Below are positions 62,514 through 64,000 of a stretch of 64,000 bases of DNA, one piece after another. The translations under genes and the position numbers were made by a program. The notes beneath the pieces are model-generated. The model did not search any database. It was not told the origin of the DNA and worked only from the letters and a program-made list of their open reading frames with translations. This stretch comes from Alistipes senegalensis (GTDB lineage Bacteria; Bacteroidota; Bacteroidia; Bacteroidales; Rikenellaceae): NCBI GenBank assembly GCA_023664045.1, contig JAMPGH010000001.1, positions 1,667,804 to 1,731,803 of the forward strand, read 5' to 3'. How positions within the stretch are numbered: position 1 is the stretch's first letter; every line of letters starts with the position of its first letter.

Positions 62514-63368
62514 ATGATATCGCCTCTCTCTGTCGTCTGGAATTTCGATCCGGTGCTTTTCCGCATCGGCTCGCTCGACATCCGTTACTACGGACTGATG
62601 TGGGTGCTGGCCATTCTGACCGGCGCCAAACTCTTCGATTGTTTTTGCCGGCGCGAGGGGTTGCCGCAGAAGGTCTCCGAATCGATCTTCATCTACGGTA
62701 CGTTGGCCACCATCCTCGGCGCCCGTCTGGGCCATTGCCTCTTCTACGACCCCGTCGAGTACCTGTCCGCTCCGTGGACCATCATCACCGGCTTCCGCGA
62801 CGGCGGTCTCGCCAGCCACGGCGCCGCCATCGGCTTGCTCGTGGGCTTGTGGCTCTTTTCGCGCAAGAATAGACTGCCGTACCTCTGGTCGCTCGACCGC
62901 ATCATGATCGCCGTCGGCATCGGCGGGGCGTTCGTGCGTCTGGGCAACCTCTTCAATTCCGAGATCTTCGGCACCGCCACTTCGTTGCCGTGGGGCTTCG
63001 AGTTCGTCCGCTCGCATAAGTGGCTCTACGAGTTCGCTCCCGCGGCCGTGCATCCCACCCAGATCTACGAGGCGTTGTGCTACCTCGCTACTTTCGCTTT
63101 GTTGTGCTGGCTCTATTTCGGCCGCGATCTGGCTCGCCGGCGTCCCGGCGTGCTCTTCGGCGTCGGACTGGAGGGGATCTTCCTCACGCGCTTCTTCATC
63201 GAGTTCATCAAGACCGAGCAGGAGGCCTTCGAGCAGGGCTGGGCGCTCGATATGGGCCAGTGGCTGAGCATTCCGTTCATCTTGCTCGGCCTCTATATGA
63301 TATGGAGAGGTTTCTCCCGACCCGCCGCAATGCCCGTTCCCACGACTACCAAAAAGAAAAAGCTATGA
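62514..63368 (+). CDS. lgt: Prolipoprotein diacylglyceryl transferase
   Basis: 284 residues, seven hydrophobic segments. Signature segments: IRYYGLMWVLAI, ARLGHCLFYDPVEYL, GGLASHGAAIG and the lgt signature IGGAFVRLGNLFNSEIFG, then AAVHPTQIYEAL. It adds diacylglycerol to the lipobox cysteine, so it matures all the lipoproteins in this window. It overlaps the next gene by four bases (ATGA). Confidence 0.96.
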   Translation: MISPLSVVWNFDPVLFRIGSLDIRYYGLMWVLAILTGAKLFDCFCRREGLPQKVSESIFIYGTLATILGARLGHCLFYDPVEYLSAPWTIITGFRDGGLASHGAAIGLLVGLWLFSRKNRLPYLWSLDRIMIAVGIGGAFVRLGNLFNSEIFGTATSLPWGFEFVRSHKWLYEFAPAAVHPTQIYEALCYLATFALLCWLYFGRDLARRRPGVLFGVGLEGIFLTRFFIEFIKTEQEAFEQGWALDMGQWLSIPFILLGLYMIWRGFSRPAAMPVPTTTKKKKL

Positions 63369-64000
63369 ATACGAATCCGATGACCGATCAGGTCAACCGT
63401 CTGATCTCCAACCGTCTCGCTGCCGGTTGCGATCTCTTCATGCCCGGTATCGGGTCGTTGTACGTCGAGCAGATCGGCGCGCGCCGCGTGTCGAAGCGGC
63501 TGGTCGAGCCGCCGTGCCGCGTCGTAACGTTCACGCAGCAGGAGCGGGGCGCTTCGTTGGTCGACGAGATCGTCGTCGCCGCGCACTGCGAGCAGGAGAA
63601 GGCGCAGTCGATCTACGACCGGTGGTTGGATAATGTCTTGGGCGACAATACGTTGATTATCGACGGCGTGGGTGCGATCCAATTCGGCAACTTCATTCCC
63701 GAGCCCGAGTTCGAGCGATTGCTCAATCCGCAGGGACGTACGCCCGTGAAGGTCGGCCGGAGCAGCTCCGGTTGGGTGATGTGGGCCGCTATCGCCGTTG
63801 TGTTGGCTGTGTTGGGCATCGTTTACTTCATCTATTGCGAGTATATGGCCGAGAAGGCGGCTGTCGAGGATATGTTGATCGAGATCGTCGCCGAGACGGA
63901 GGCCCCCGCTGCCACCGAATCGCACATCGCCGCCTCTGCCGGCGTCGTTCCGGAGCGGCCGGCTGTTGCCGTCGCGGAAACCCCCGCCGCTACGGCACCC
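63365..64000 (+). CDS. HU-CCDC81-like membrane protein, 3' end cut by window
   Basis: At least 212 residues, open to the window edge. Residues ~1-125 resemble two degenerate HU-like modules (NRLISNRLAAGCDLFMPGIG, NTLIIDGVGAIQFGNFIPEP) as in Bacteroidetes HU-CCDC81 proteins. A transmembrane helix follows (~138-158, WVMWAAIAVVLAVLGIVYFI), then an Ala/Pro/Glu-rich linker. Such proteins usually end in a SPOR domain that binds septal peptidoglycan, which would lie beyond the window. A cell-division role is inferred from the family. Confidence 0.8.
   Translation, partial: MNTNPMTDQVNRLISNRLAAGCDLFMPGIGSLYVEQIGARRVSKRLVEPPCRVVTFTQQERGASLVDEIVVAAHCEQEKAQSIYDRWLDNVLGDNTLIIDGVGAIQFGNFIPEPEFERLLNPQGRTPVKVGRSSSGWVMWAAIAVVLAVLGIVYFIYCEYMAEKAAVEDMLIEIVAETEAPAATESHIAASAGVVPERPAVAVAETPAATAP

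Noticed and set aside
1-64000. CRISPR arrays, rRNA genes, transposases, integrases
   Set aside because: No regularly spaced short repeats with unique spacers, no rRNA signature and no transposase or integrase reading frame was found on either strand.

Overview
The window looks like part of the chromosome of a GC-rich member of the Bacteroidales. The support is a SusC/SusD glycan-uptake locus, the T9SS regulator PorX, DUF4493 and fimbrillin-like lipoproteins, type III glutamine synthetase, methylmalonyl-CoA mutase, and many Bacteroidetes-type promoters (TAnnTTTG at -7, sometimes with TTTG 19-20 bases upstream). Gene content and GC level suggest the genus Alistipes (Rikenellaceae), but that is inference. 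Most of the sequence is ordinary chromosome. The less usual material lies in the intergenic stretches.

Layout. 1-4.9 kb: a minus-strand cluster of one fimbrillin-like and three DUF4493 lipoproteins, the last cut by the window edge. 5.1-10.5 kb: S9 peptidase, a Nudix hydrolase behind a triplicated promoter repeat, an SRPBCC protein, TsaE and PorX. 10.9-13.1 kb: HU, a 29-residue basic protein and RNase G. 13.2-24.3 kb: a plus-strand run of mfd, coaX, an outer-membrane protein, a TPR protein, lptC, a CNNM/CBS protein and a PpiD-like chaperone. 25.2-29.2 kb: mutA-mutB. 29.8-32.0 kb: type III glutamine synthetase. 32.1-42.8 kb: a compact beta-glucan utilisation locus in the order susC, susD, surface glycan-binding protein, GH16, GH3, with a G9 tract inside susC. 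43.2-50.0 kb: radical SAM protein, HxlR regulator, SDR, a secreted protein, dCMP deaminase, secA. 50.6-54.6 kb: GNAT, ROK kinase, short-chain prenyl synthase, U32/TrhP. 54.6-55.2 kb: an apparently orphan cobalamin riboswitch. 55.4-59.1 kb: a Wza/Wzz pair. 60.1-64.0 kb: tRNA-Arg(CCG), S24-like regulator, riboflavin synthase, histidine kinase, Lgt and a truncated HU/SPOR-type protein.

Two non-coding systems deserve most attention. First, a dispersed element occurs three times (about 24.38-24.82 kb plus, 50.06-50.58 kb minus, 59.15-59.71 kb plus). Each copy has a conserved hairpin leader followed by a startless reading frame for the last ~75 residues of a FISUMP/C-type-lectin-like domain. The edges are near-identical and the middle is divergent, as expected of recombination donor cassettes or variable repeats. 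Second, a complete cobalamin riboswitch with its own promoter has no B12 gene behind it: it reads into an 18-codon micro-ORF whose 5' codons form one arm of a 15-bp terminator-like hairpin.

AT-rich inverted-repeat (MITE-like) elements are scattered between genes, and one repeat has been read into the 3' end of the Nudix gene. No CRISPR array, rRNA, transposase or prophage module was seen.
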